Below, piece by piece: positions 5,497 through 12,889 of a DNA stretch of 13,148 nt. This DNA is from JASFRS01 sp050114795. GTDB lineage: Bacteria > Pseudomonadota > Alphaproteobacteria > Sphingomonadales > CAKZYD01. The position numbers and the translations under genes are program-made. The notes beneath the pieces are model-generated. The model was not told the origin of the DNA, searched no databases, and saw nothing but the letters and a program-made list of their open reading frames with translations. The stretch covers positions 1-13,148 of the forward strand of contig JASFRS010000070.1 of NCBI GenBank assembly GCA_050114795.1. The letters run 5' to 3'. How positions within the stretch are numbered: the stretch's first letter is position 1; every line of letters starts with the position of its first letter.

Positions 5497-7998
5497 TTAT
5501 TCACTGCGCAGGGCTTCAATCGGTGCATTTTTGATAGCGCGCAATGCAATCGCCCCAACGCAGACCCAGGCCAGGCCTAAGGTTAAAAGCCCGACGGCTA
5601 TGAATGGCAGAGGGCTTAGGCTAATCTGTTCGACGAAACCGGCGATCCAATCCTTTGAGATAAAATAGGCAAGCGGCCAGCCAATCACATTGGCGATGAC
5701 GACCAATTTACCAAACTGCCAACTCATCAAATTAGTGATATCTGCTATGCTTCCTCCTAACACTCGACGCATGGCAATTTCCTTGCGCCGCTGTTCAATG
5801 GTGAAGAAGGACAGGCCAAATAGTCCGATAAGACCGATGACAGCCGTCAGCACACTGAATGCGGCAAACATGCGCCCACGTTGCACATCCACCTTATAAT
5901 GAGCGGCCAGCTCATCATTGATATAAACGGCATCAAAAGGGAAATCAGGTGCGACTTCATCCCAGGCCGCTTTCACCCGCTCATAGTCAGCGGGCCTCGG
6001 CGTGTTGGTGAAACGTACAGCTATGTTATATTTATATAGCTGTTCGGGCTGATATTCATAAGCAGTTGGCCCAACCCCGGCACGAATGGAGCCATATTGT
6101 ACGTCACCCACTACGCCAATAACAGTGGCATCAATGGGCACGCGCTTATCTTTTTCGGGGTTATAGACTAAGCCTTTCATGACTTGTCCCACCGCTTCTT
6201 CTGCGCTGGCAAAGCCCAAGGGGTCCAAGGCTTTTGCATTGATGACAACGCTATAGCCCTTTTCCAAGGATTTAATTCCGTGGTACTCGTCTCGCTCTGA
6301 ATTCTCCTCAAAGAAGCGCCCAGCAATGAGGTTGAGGCCAAAAACATCGTCAAAATACGGGTCGACAAGCGCCCTTTCCAAAGCAACATCCTCGGCAATG
6401 CCTGGCCTATGGTAACGACTGAAACGCAGCAAATCATCAGCGGGCATAGCCTGGCTTAATGTGGCGCTTTCGACGCCAGGAACCTCAGCGATACGTGCGC
6501 GTGCGCGCTTTGATTTCTCAACACGCCCTGGATTATGGAAACGACCGATATCTCTTAAAATAAGCTGATTATCTAAATCATAACCGCGTTTAAAGGATCG
6601 GGCGAATTCCGTTTGGGCATAGATGAAATAGGTTGAGACCAATAGAGCAACGGAGGCTGCAAATTGGGCGATAACCAATATGCGGCGCAAATCAAGACTT
6701 AAGCGTCCTGAAGAAGATTTATTCGCCCGCAAGACGTCAGCAGGATCAAAGCGGGATAAGTAAAAGGCTGGATATAAACCGCCTAAAACGCCCAGACCCA
6801 AAATCAGGGCAAGAATAAAGGCCCACGCATCCCCAGGTCCAAAGACATTGAATTCCAAAGGCCTGCCCAAAGCATCGGCATAAAAAGGCATTGCGATTTT
6901 GACAGCCAAAACCGCAACAGCGCCGGCAATGGCTGCAAGCAAAACCGCTTCAAACAGGAATTGCGCTATGATTTGACCCCGTCGCCCGCCCAGGGTTTTA
7001 CGTAAGGCAACTTCTCTTGCACGCAGACTGGCACGCGATGTGGTCAGATTGACGAAATTGATGGCGGCAATAACCAAAATAATAATGGCGACGAATTGCA
7101 GTGCTTTAGCGGTGGCCGCATCCCCTTTGGGCGGGGTAAGCGGGCCTGAAATATCACCCCTTGCCGTATCAAAATGAAGGTCCTGCACATTGAAGAAGAG
7201 AAAGTTCAAATCGCGTTCCAAATCGATGACGCGTCCGCTTGAATTGGTAATAGGTTTGAATAATTTCTTCTTCACATCCGCAAGCCGTGCCTCAACCTCC
7301 TCAATCGTCGCGCCATCATGAATTTTGAAATAAGTAAAATTGGTGAAACGACTCCAACTTGTATTTGCCGGGTCAACGAGGGCAGTATTGAAACGCCGGA
7401 CCATTTCCACTTGAAGGTGGCTATTGGAGGGAAAATCCTTGAACACGCCACGCACAACGAAATTTCCAAAAGCGTTGGTGAAGCCTGTATCGAATTCAAG
7501 AATTTTACCGACCGGATCTTCATCGCCGAAATATTTGCGTGCTGCCGATTTGGAGAGGTAAAGCGAGTTCACGTCAGGTAGAGCCGCAAGCCTGTGCCCA
7601 TCAATGCTTTCAAAAGTAAAAACATCAAACATGCCATCTCCAGCCACCAATATCGGTTGCGTGAAGCTTTGGCCATCTTTGCGTACTGTACCAACTCCTG
7701 CCTCGCCCAGTCCGGCGGCTTCAATTTGAGGAAATTCATCTTCCAACAGGAACTTCAAACGATAGGGTGTCCAGGCATCATAAAGCGGGTCAACCCCGGG
7801 GGTAGTGAAATGTGTGTGTGCGCGAAAGATGCGTTCCTTATCCGGCCAATGGTTATCAAAGCTGTTTTCATAATCCAGATAAAGCTTGATGAGCATGACA
7901 GCGCTTAAACCTATTGCCAGGCTGAGAATGGTGATAAGCGCGTATAATTTATGATGCGCAATCAAGCGCAGGGCTGTTTTCAAATAATTATAAATCAT
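5497..7998 (-). CDS. MacB/FtsX-type ABC transporter permease with two FtsX domains
   Basis: An 833-residue inner-membrane permease of the MacB/FtsX superfamily with an internal duplication. Likely topology: TM1 at 18-40, a periplasmic MacB-type domain to about 295, TM2-4 near 300-320, 348-370 and 390-412, TM5 near 438-460, a second periplasmic domain to about 705, and TM6-8 near 712-732, 764-784 and 795-820. Each half carries the FtsX coupling motif (REVALRKTLGG 328-338; KEIAMRRVLGG 739-749) and a PADVLR/PIEALR ending (419-424; 826-831). Two-PCD permeases of this size are common in tripartite export systems that work with a separate ATPase and an HlyD adaptor, exactly the neighbours here. I choose the ATG at 7998; a TTG at 8010 is an alternative. 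The substrate is unknown. Confidence 0.88.
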   Translation of the reverse strand: MIYNYLKTALRLIAHHKLYALITILSLAIGLSAVMLIKLYLDYENSFDNHWPDKERIFRAHTHFTTPGVDPLYDAWTPYRLKFLLEDEFPQIEAAGLGEAGVGTVRKDGQSFTQPILVAGDGMFDVFTFESIDGHRLAALPDVNSLYLSKSAARKYFGDEDPVGKILEFDTGFTNAFGNFVVRGVFKDFPSNSHLQVEMVRRFNTALVDPANTSWSRFTNFTYFKIHDGATIEEVEARLADVKKKLFKPITNSSGRVIDLERDLNFLFFNVQDLHFDTARGDISGPLTPPKGDAATAKALQFVAIIILVIAAINFVNLTTSRASLRAREVALRKTLGGRRGQIIAQFLFEAVLLAAIAGAVAVLAVKIAMPFYADALGRPLEFNVFGPGDAWAFILALILGLGVLGGLYPAFYLSRFDPADVLRANKSSSGRLSLDLRRILVIAQFAASVALLVSTYFIYAQTEFARSFKRGYDLDNQLILRDIGRFHNPGRVEKSKRARARIAEVPGVESATLSQAMPADDLLRFSRYHRPGIAEDVALERALVDPYFDDVFGLNLIAGRFFEENSERDEYHGIKSLEKGYSVVINAKALDPLGFASAEEAVGQVMKGLVYNPEKDKRVPIDATVIGVVGDVQYGSIRAGVGPTAYEYQPEQLYKYNIAVRFTNTPRPADYERVKAAWDEVAPDFPFDAVYINDELAAHYKVDVQRGRMFAAFSVLTAVIGLIGLFGLSFFTIEQRRKEIAMRRVLGGSIADITNLMSWQFGKLVVIANVIGWPLAYFISKDWIAGFVEQISLSPLPFIAVGLLTLGLAWVCVGAIALRAIKNAPIEALRSE

Positions 7999-8010
7999 GG
8001 CTTTTCCCAA

Positions 8011-8694
8011 TCAGGCAGCTTTTGCAACGCTGGTGGTGAGGGCCCCATCAAGCAGGGAAATGACCCGCTTGGCCTGATCGGCATGACTTTGGCTGTGAGT
8101 TACCATGACAATGGTGGTGCCTTCGACATTTAAGTCCTGCAACATCTGCATGACTTCCTGCCCATGGGCGCTATCTAAATTACCTGTTGGTTCGTCAGCC
8201 AGAATGAGCTTAGGTCTTGCAACGACGGCACGAGCGACAGCTACACGTTGTTGCTGCCCGCCGGAGAGTTGGGACGGCATATGGCTGGCGCGATGAGAAA
8301 TACCCATTTTTTCCATGACCGCATCCACACGCTGGCGGCGTTCTTTTTTGGAAATGTCGCTGTGATAGAGGAGTGCGAGTTCGATATTCTCCCGCACATT
8401 TAACTCATCAATCAGATTGAAGCTTTGAAATATAAAGCCAATATTTTCCTTGCGGACTTTGGCCCGGCTATTTTCGCTCAGACCCGTCAAAACTTCCCCG
8501 TTGAATATATATTGCCCCGCACTTGGCTTGTCCAAAAGACCAAGAATATTAAGTAAGGTGGACTTGCCGCAGCCTGATGGTCCCATGACGGCCAGAAACT
8601 CACCCTTGTCTATGTGTAGACTGACGTCATTGAGCGCAGTCGTTTCAACGTCCTCAGTGCGATAGATTTTCGAAAGGCCTTTTAATTCAATCAT
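8011..8694 (-). CDS. ABC transporter ATP-binding protein (MacB/LolD type)
   Basis: A 227-residue cytosolic ATPase subunit that would energise the downstream permease. All motifs are intact: Walker A GPSGCGKST (38-46), Q-loop glutamine Q90 in FQSFN, signature LSGGQQQR (143-150), Walker B LILADE (163-168), D-loop NLDS (172-175) and switch histidine H200 in VTH. The length and the LSGGQQQRVAVARA block place it in the MacB/LolD/FtsE group, whose members drive mechanotransmission and not classical substrate passage. The ATG at 8694 follows a GAGGGG ribosome site 8 bases upstream. It begins 24 bases after the adaptor gene and its stop is 12 bases before the permease ATG, so the three genes form one operon. 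Confidence 0.93.
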   Translation of the reverse strand: MIELKGLSKIYRTEDVETTALNDVSLHIDKGEFLAVMGPSGCGKSTLLNILGLLDKPSAGQYIFNGEVLTGLSENSRAKVRKENIGFIFQSFNLIDELNVRENIELALLYHSDISKKERRQRVDAVMEKMGISHRASHMPSQLSGGQQQRVAVARAVVARPKLILADEPTGNLDSAHGQEVMQMLQDLNVEGTTIVMVTHSQSHADQAKRVISLLDGALTTSVAKAA

Positions 8695-8718
8695 GATGAT
8701 ATCCCCTCAAGCCGCGGC

Positions 8719-9972
8719 TTAGCTGTCAAATTCAAGCCGGGTCATATTTCTATAATTGTCATAGCTGGAGGTGATGACGCGCTCCCCTGCGCTTAAGCCT
8801 TCCAGCACTTCAACAAAACGCGTGTTTCTTCGCCCAAGGCGTACATCACGGCGGGTTGCCGTCTGCTCTTGTTCGTCCACAACAAATACAAATCGCCCGC
8901 CACTGGCCTGATAAAAACTCCCCAAGGGGATCAGCAGGGCGGGGCTTGGGTCACTTAAGCTCAACTGGCTTTGTAGATTTTGGCCACGCCTTAAAACATC
9001 CGGCGTGTCTTTGGTGAAAATCAGGTCCACTTCAAATTGGCTGTTGCGAACCTGCGGGTAAATTTTCGTGACCTGCATTTCATAATGCCGATCGTCGAAT
9101 TCTGTGGTGGCGAATTGACCAACGCTAATCCGGTTGAGGTAAAACTCATCGATTTGAGCCACCAGTTTAAAACTATCAGGGTCGTCAATCCGCCCAACAC
9201 GTTCGCCCTGAGCAATGGATTGTCCGACTTCTAAGTCAAAAGCGGTTAATTGACCGCTAATGGGGGCGCGGACGTTTAATTTATCCAAATTGGATCGGGC
9301 AATGGCGAGGTTGGTTTGAAGCTGCGCAACGCTGGATTGGATTTGTTTGAGTTGCGCCTGTTGAAGGCGCGCATCACTCACTTGCGCTTCTTTACGAATG
9401 TTTAAGAGCTTAGTCCAATAATCCAGCTCATCTTCCGTTGCTTCAAAATCTTCCTGCGAGATATGGCCTCTCTCAATCAATGCACGCTGGCGTTTGGCGG
9501 TGCGGGATAGGCGTTTGACTTGATATTCAGCTTCTGCCACATCGCGTTTGTTTCTAATGCGGTTTTGCTCAAGCTGAAGTTCCAAGGTTTGAGCATTATT
9601 GACTTGTTCCGTCACCTGAGCTTCGCGGGAAATCGCATCGAGTTGTAAGGCTGCATTGGAGAGACGAAGAATGAGGTCTCCGGCTTTTAAAAAGACACCA
9701 TCCTCAACCAATATCTCTTCAACCCGACCACCCTCGATACTGTCGAGAAAGACAGTGCGGGCAGGTGTGACCCGTGCGCGGATAGGAATATAATCTTCAA
9801 AATTGCCTTGTTGGACAGTCGCTATAGACAATTGTTGGCCGCTGACGCGAAGGCTTTGGCCCGCACTTGGAAACCATATAAAGAGAGCGGCAACAAAGAG
9901 ACTGGAGAGGAGAGCAACAAAAAGCACCGGCCCAATCCATTTTGGATAACGACGTGTGATTTTACGGTCCAT
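8719..9972 (-). CDS. HlyD/MacA-family periplasmic adaptor subunit
   Basis: A 417-residue membrane-fusion protein that would link the inner-membrane ABC permease to an outer-membrane channel. It has a short basic N-terminus (MDRKITRRYPKW), one membrane anchor at about 12-34, a first half-lipoyl segment near 70-100 (SIEGGRVEEILVEDG), a long helical-hairpin region rich in Q, E and R at about 110-230, and the second half-lipoyl segment VRAPISG with LEVGQSI (234-253). Beta-barrel and membrane-proximal domains follow, with the typical GLSAGERVITSSYD ending. I choose the ATG at 9972 because homologues commonly begin MDR; a TTG at 10005 behind a strong AGGGGG is a real alternative. No TolC-type outer-membrane gene lies in the window, so a partner elsewhere is expected. 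Confidence 0.87.
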   Translation of the reverse strand: MDRKITRRYPKWIGPVLFVALLSSLFVAALFIWFPSAGQSLRVSGQQLSIATVQQGNFEDYIPIRARVTPARTVFLDSIEGGRVEEILVEDGVFLKAGDLILRLSNAALQLDAISREAQVTEQVNNAQTLELQLEQNRIRNKRDVAEAEYQVKRLSRTAKRQRALIERGHISQEDFEATEDELDYWTKLLNIRKEAQVSDARLQQAQLKQIQSSVAQLQTNLAIARSNLDKLNVRAPISGQLTAFDLEVGQSIAQGERVGRIDDPDSFKLVAQIDEFYLNRISVGQFATTEFDDRHYEMQVTKIYPQVRNSQFEVDLIFTKDTPDVLRRGQNLQSQLSLSDPSPALLIPLGSFYQASGGRFVFVVDEQEQTATRRDVRLGRRNTRFVEVLEGLSAGERVITSSYDNYRNMTRLEFDS

Positions 9973-10162
9973 ATTTTGACCGCTATGTGGCGTCTCATTA
10001 TCCAAAAGGCCCCCTGACTCTCTTATTTACCGCCAATTTGATTGTGCAAAACAATGCACTTCATATCATGAGTTGTGAAAACTTTGAAGTAGTATTGGAA
10101 TATGCAGAAAATGCGAGTCTTTAAAGCGATTTTCTCATGAAATTACAATAATTTAAATAAAT

Positions 10163-10185
10163 TAACCATAAGCTACAAATGGTTA
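10163..10185. promoter_or_regulatory. inverted repeat TAACCAT-9-ATGGTTA
   Basis: A perfect 7-base inverted repeat with a 9-base spacer, located just upstream of the candidate -35 of the secreted-protein gene. It is suited to a dimeric regulator, but it is short and AT-rich enough to occur by chance. No regulator gene adjoins it. Confidence 0.3.
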
Positions 10186-10211
10186 GCGGACTTGCATCTT
10201 TATGGTTGTGA

Positions 10212-10241
10212 AACATGTTAAGCTTTCGCGCTTAACATGTT
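10212..10241. promoter_or_regulatory. 12-base perfect inverted repeat upstream of the secreted-protein gene
   Basis: The arms AACATGTTAAGC (10212-10223) and GCTTAACATGTT (10230-10241) are perfectly complementary around TTTCGC. Each arm also contains the 8-base palindrome AACATGTT, and the two copies start 22 bases apart, about two helical turns. The element ends 18 bases before the ATG, directly before the GAGGGGGGAG ribosome site. It could be a paired operator or a 5' UTR hairpin that affects translation or mRNA stability. Confidence 0.6.
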
Positions 10242-10259
10242 CAGTGAGGGGGGAGTACC

Positions 10260-11018
10260 ATGAACTTCAAGAAACTATGTCTCGGCACGGCTTTGACCCT
10301 GGCCATGACGACACCACAGGTAGTGGCTCAGGAAGAAGCAATGATGGAGCCGGAAAGCTTTGTCTATGCCACGTATCACCATTGCAAATTGGATAAACAA
10401 TCTAAGGCAGATGAGATTGTTAAAGAGCATGACGCACCTGTCTACAATCAAATGAAGGAAGAGGGGTTGGTGACCGGATGGGGCTGGTTGGCTCATCACA
10501 CAGGTGGTCATTGGCGACGCGTCTCATTCTATTCAGCACCCAGTTTGAATGCTCTTTTAGATGCTCAGGATGCCTTCGGGGAGCGTATGGATGAAAAGGC
10601 TCCTAAAGCTGGGGAAGAAATGGCTAAAATTTGCACGTCCCATGACGACTATATCTGGCGTGCAGAAGCGGGTGGTGGCACCAATGCAGCCGGTCGTTCC
10701 ATCTTCTCGACCTATTTCATATGTGATGAAGCGCGGGAAGAACGTGCCGATGAAATTATGAAAGAGAATTTCGCACCCATTTATAACCGCTATGTTTCTG
10801 AAGGGAAGCTTGGTGGTTGGGGCTGGCTGTCTCATTGGGTTGGCGGACAATATCGTCGTCTTCTCACTATTTCCGGTGCGGATATGAAAACTGTTCTGGC
10901 CAATCGGGATGCTTTGATTGGGGAGCTTTATGCTGAAGGCAATGAAGCTGGAACTGAATTCAACGATATTTGCAGCTCCCATGTGGACTATATGTGGATG
11001 GCCGTCGACGGCGGTTAA
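10260..11018 (+). CDS. secreted protein with two tandem domain repeats, function unknown
   Basis: A 252-residue protein with a clear signal peptide (lysines near the start, hydrophobic core, likely cleavage after VVA at 23), so it is periplasmic or exported. The mature part is two copies of a roughly 100-residue domain, residues 33-135 and 146-248. They align without gaps at a constant offset of 113 residues, with about 40 identities in 98 by my count. Both copies keep ADEI-KE, AP-YN, GWGWL-H--GG--RR and IC-SH-DY-W. The cysteines C42/C125 and C155/C238 have identical spacing (83), which suggests one disulphide per repeat. The ATG at 10260 follows a very strong ribosome site. I do not recognise the family; the alternation of short strands and helices is reminiscent of a dimeric alpha-beta barrel, but this is a guess. 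It is a single-gene unit closed by a terminator. Confidence 0.85.
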   Translation: MNFKKLCLGTALTLAMTTPQVVAQEEAMMEPESFVYATYHHCKLDKQSKADEIVKEHDAPVYNQMKEEGLVTGWGWLAHHTGGHWRRVSFYSAPSLNALLDAQDAFGERMDEKAPKAGEEMAKICTSHDDYIWRAEAGGGTNAAGRSIFSTYFICDEAREERADEIMKENFAPIYNRYVSEGKLGGWGWLSHWVGGQYRRLLTISGADMKTVLANRDALIGELYAEGNEAGTEFNDICSSHVDYMWMAVDGG

Positions 11019-11040
11019 AAGCAGGTACATAAGCCTTGAA

Positions 11041-11071
11041 AACAGCGCCTCAATATTGAGGCGCTGTTTTT
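11041..11071 (+). terminator. intrinsic terminator after the secreted-protein gene
   Basis: A long perfect palindrome, AACAGCGCCTCAAT at 11041-11054 facing ATTGAGGCGCTGTT at 11055-11068, forms a GC-rich stem of about 11 pairs with a short AT loop, followed by a T run ending at 11071. It lies 22 bases after the stop codon and should end transcription of the single-gene unit. Confidence 0.9.
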
Positions 11072-11153
11072 ATATTTGAATGACGCGCTCAATTGTCACA
11101 ATCTCCATTCCCGGACGTCTTCATTAAAAGACAAAACAAATGGGAAGAATGTG

Positions 11154-12047
11154 ATGGCGAGTATTGCGGCGAATATATCCAGACCTATTGTACGCATGAT
11201 GGGGCGACAGCTTAGCTCGCCTGCAACCGCCCAAGGCGTGCGTGCAGCTTATGACCGCTGGACCAAAATGCTTCTCACCCCTTTAGGTGTCAAAAGCGAA
11301 AAAGTCACATTGGGCGGACGGCCCTGTTTGAAATCCACACCGAAACACGCCCGTAGTGATGCGGTCCTGCTCTATTTCCACGGCGGCGGTTATATCTTTG
11401 GCACGCTGGATGGCTATAGATGTTTTCCAGAACGTTTTGGCAAAGCAGCAGGTCTGGTGACCTATATGCCGGATTATCGTTTAGCGCCTGAACATCCCTT
11501 TCCCGCAGCGCTCGATGATGCGGTGGCAGCTTATGAAGAGCTGCTCAAATCCTATGATGCGTCCAAAATTGCGATTGGCGGAGATAGCGCAGGTGGTGGC
11601 TTGTCTTTGGCGCTGTTGCATCGCCTGCGGGATGAGGGCAGGCCATTGCCAAATTCTGCCTTCCTGCTTTCGCCTTGGACGGATTTAACATTGTCTGGAG
11701 ACAGCCACAAAACCAATGCCACGACAGAATTGGTGGTGCCTGAACCATTGCCCACAAATTCCGCTAATTTCTACGCGGGGGATACGCCTAAAAATCATCC
11801 CAGTATTTCCCCGGCTTTTGGCTCGCATAAAGGCCTGCCGCCACTCCTTGTGCAAATCTCGACCAATGAAATCCTTTGGGATGATGCGAAAAACCTGGTT
11901 GAGAAAGCGCGTGGTGAGGGTGTGGACGTGACCTATCAACCCTATGAGGATATGTGGCACGACTGGCATTTAATGGCACCGCTGGTGCCGGAGGCCAATA
12001 AGGCAATTGCTGATATTGGTGCTTTTGTGAAAAGTCATCTGCCCTAA
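11154..12047 (+). CDS. alpha/beta hydrolase, hormone-sensitive lipase family esterase
   Basis: A 297-residue cytosolic esterase/lipase-type hydrolase of the HSL (bacterial lipase family IV) group. It has the oxyanion motif HGGGYIFG (76-83), DYRLAPEHPFPAAL (107-120), the nucleophile elbow GDSAGG (143-148, S145) and the late histidine in MWHDW (H269). The acid region reads TNEILWDD (237-244); the position that is usually Asp before the leucine is Glu239 here, as in a subset of the family, and D243 is a nearby alternative. I choose the ATG at 11154, with GGAAGA 6 bases upstream. An in-frame TTG further upstream would begin inside the terminator region and is rejected. The substrate is unknown; its position 57 bases before paaG is suggestive of thioester or aromatic ester hydrolysis, but not proof. 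Confidence 0.87.
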   Translation: MASIAANISRPIVRMMGRQLSSPATAQGVRAAYDRWTKMLLTPLGVKSEKVTLGGRPCLKSTPKHARSDAVLLYFHGGGYIFGTLDGYRCFPERFGKAAGLVTYMPDYRLAPEHPFPAALDDAVAAYEELLKSYDASKIAIGGDSAGGGLSLALLHRLRDEGRPLPNSAFLLSPWTDLTLSGDSHKTNATTELVVPEPLPTNSANFYAGDTPKNHPSISPAFGSHKGLPPLLVQISTNEILWDDAKNLVEKARGEGVDVTYQPYEDMWHDWHLMAPLVPEANKAIADIGAFVKSHLP

Positions 12048-12065
12048 ATGCTGGATTTAGCCCTT

Positions 12066-12103
12066 AAAGCCTCCTAAGCTGCGGCCAAAATCTGGGAGGC
12101 TTT
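12066..12103 (+). promoter_or_regulatory. hairpin enclosing the paaG ribosome binding site
   Basis: The left arm AAAGCCTCC (12066-12074) pairs perfectly over 9 bases with GGAGGCTTT (12095-12103). The right arm contains the paaG ribosome site GGGAGG (12094-12099), 5 bases before the ATG at 12105. In the folded form the ribosome site would be closed by an upstream CCTCC copy of the anti-Shine-Dalgarno sequence. Only three T follow the stem, so it is a poor terminator. Confidence 0.55.
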
Positions 12104-12104
12104 A

Positions 12105-12887
12105 ATGGTTGACATTCTATATACCCATGAAGGCGGCATTGCCCACATCATTTTGAACCGGCCTGAACGGCTAAACAGCTTCACCGCATCCATGCATGGC
12201 GAATTAAAAGCTGTGCTTGATGATGTGGAAGAACGCGATACCCGCTGTCTGGTTATGACAGGTGCGGGCCGGGGCTTTTGCGCTGGTCAGGATTTGAATG
12301 ACCGCCAAGTCAAAGCCGGTGATGCGCCAGTAGATTTGGGTGAAACGATTGAGACTTTTTATAATCCACTCATCCGCCGTATTTATAAAATGCCGTTTCC
12401 AACGCTGGCTGTGGTGAATGGTGTTGCGGCCGGAGCCGGAGCCAATCTGGCTTTGGCTTTTGACTTTGTTTTATGTGCGAAATCCGCCAAATTCATTCAA
12501 TCCTTTGCAAAAATTGGCCTAGTCCCAGATTCCGGCGGGACTTATATTTTGCCGCGTCTTATAGGCCAGGCGCGAGCCAAGCAATTGGCGATGATGGGGG
12601 ATGTTTTAAGTGCTGAACAGGCGCTTGACTGGGGCCTTGTCTGGAAAGTCGTCGAGGATGATCTTTTGGAAGAGGAGGTTGGCAAGATATCACAATATTT
12701 TGCTAAACAGCCAACAAAAGGCCTGGCGTTCATCAAGCAAGCCTTGCATGCGTCCTTTGATAATGATTTAGATGCCCAACTGGATTTAGAGCGCGATTTA
12801 CAGCGCGCCTGCGGTCAAAGCGAAGATTACCGCGAAGGTGTGGCGGCTTTTCTGGAAAAGCGCCAACCGGAATTTAAAGGAAGATAA
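12105..12887 (+). CDS. paaG: phenylacetyl-CoA 1,2-epoxide isomerase, PaaG (enoyl-CoA hydratase/isomerase family)
   Basis: A 260-residue crotonase-fold enzyme that in the phenylacetate pathway isomerises ring-1,2-epoxyphenylacetyl-CoA to the oxepin-CoA. Beyond generic crotonase features it carries strings I associate with E. coli PaaG: NRPERLNSF (18-26), GRGFCAGQDLNDR (55-67, oxyanion hole), FYNPL (85-89), NGVAAGAGA (105-113), PDSGGT (141-146, with the catalytic-type aspartate D142), and QLDLERDLQR with DYREGVAAFL (225-250). The length is typical. The start is the ATG at 12105 behind GGGAGG. The thiolase gene follows after 2 bases, consistent with co-translation. Another enoyl-CoA isomerase is possible, but the paaJ neighbour makes PaaG strongly preferred. 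Confidence 0.92.
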   Translation: MVDILYTHEGGIAHIILNRPERLNSFTASMHGELKAVLDDVEERDTRCLVMTGAGRGFCAGQDLNDRQVKAGDAPVDLGETIETFYNPLIRRIYKMPFPTLAVVNGVAAGAGANLALAFDFVLCAKSAKFIQSFAKIGLVPDSGGTYILPRLIGQARAKQLAMMGDVLSAEQALDWGLVWKVVEDDLLEEEVGKISQYFAKQPTKGLAFIKQALHASFDNDLDAQLDLERDLQRACGQSEDYREGVAAFLEKRQPEFKGR

Positions 12888-12889
12888 AA

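Larger units (their letters stand above)
9973..10259. promoter_or_regulatory. divergent control region between the efflux operon and the secreted-protein gene
   Basis: About 287 AT-rich bases between two divergently read genes, so promoters for both should lie here. A candidate plus-strand -35 (TTGCAT, about 10191-10196) precedes TGTTAA, an imperfect -10 that falls inside the left arm of the large palindrome. A small inverted repeat GTGCA-6-TGCAC (10044-10059) lies nearer the efflux genes. I found no convincing promoter for the efflux direction. Confidence 0.35.

Noticed and set aside
10557..11030. Minus-strand ORF of 157 codons
   Set aside because: It is antisense to the secreted duplicated protein, whose plus-strand frame has a signal peptide, a strong ribosome site and internal repeats.
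11076..11153. Upstream extension of the esterase from an in-frame TTG
   Set aside because: The extension begins within the terminator region of the preceding gene and has no ribosome site; the ATG at 11154 has GGAAGA at good spacing.
12044..12060. Hairpin CTAAAT-5-ATTTAG at the esterase stop codon as a terminator
   Set aside because: The stem is AT-rich and short and no T run follows it, so it is probably chance.
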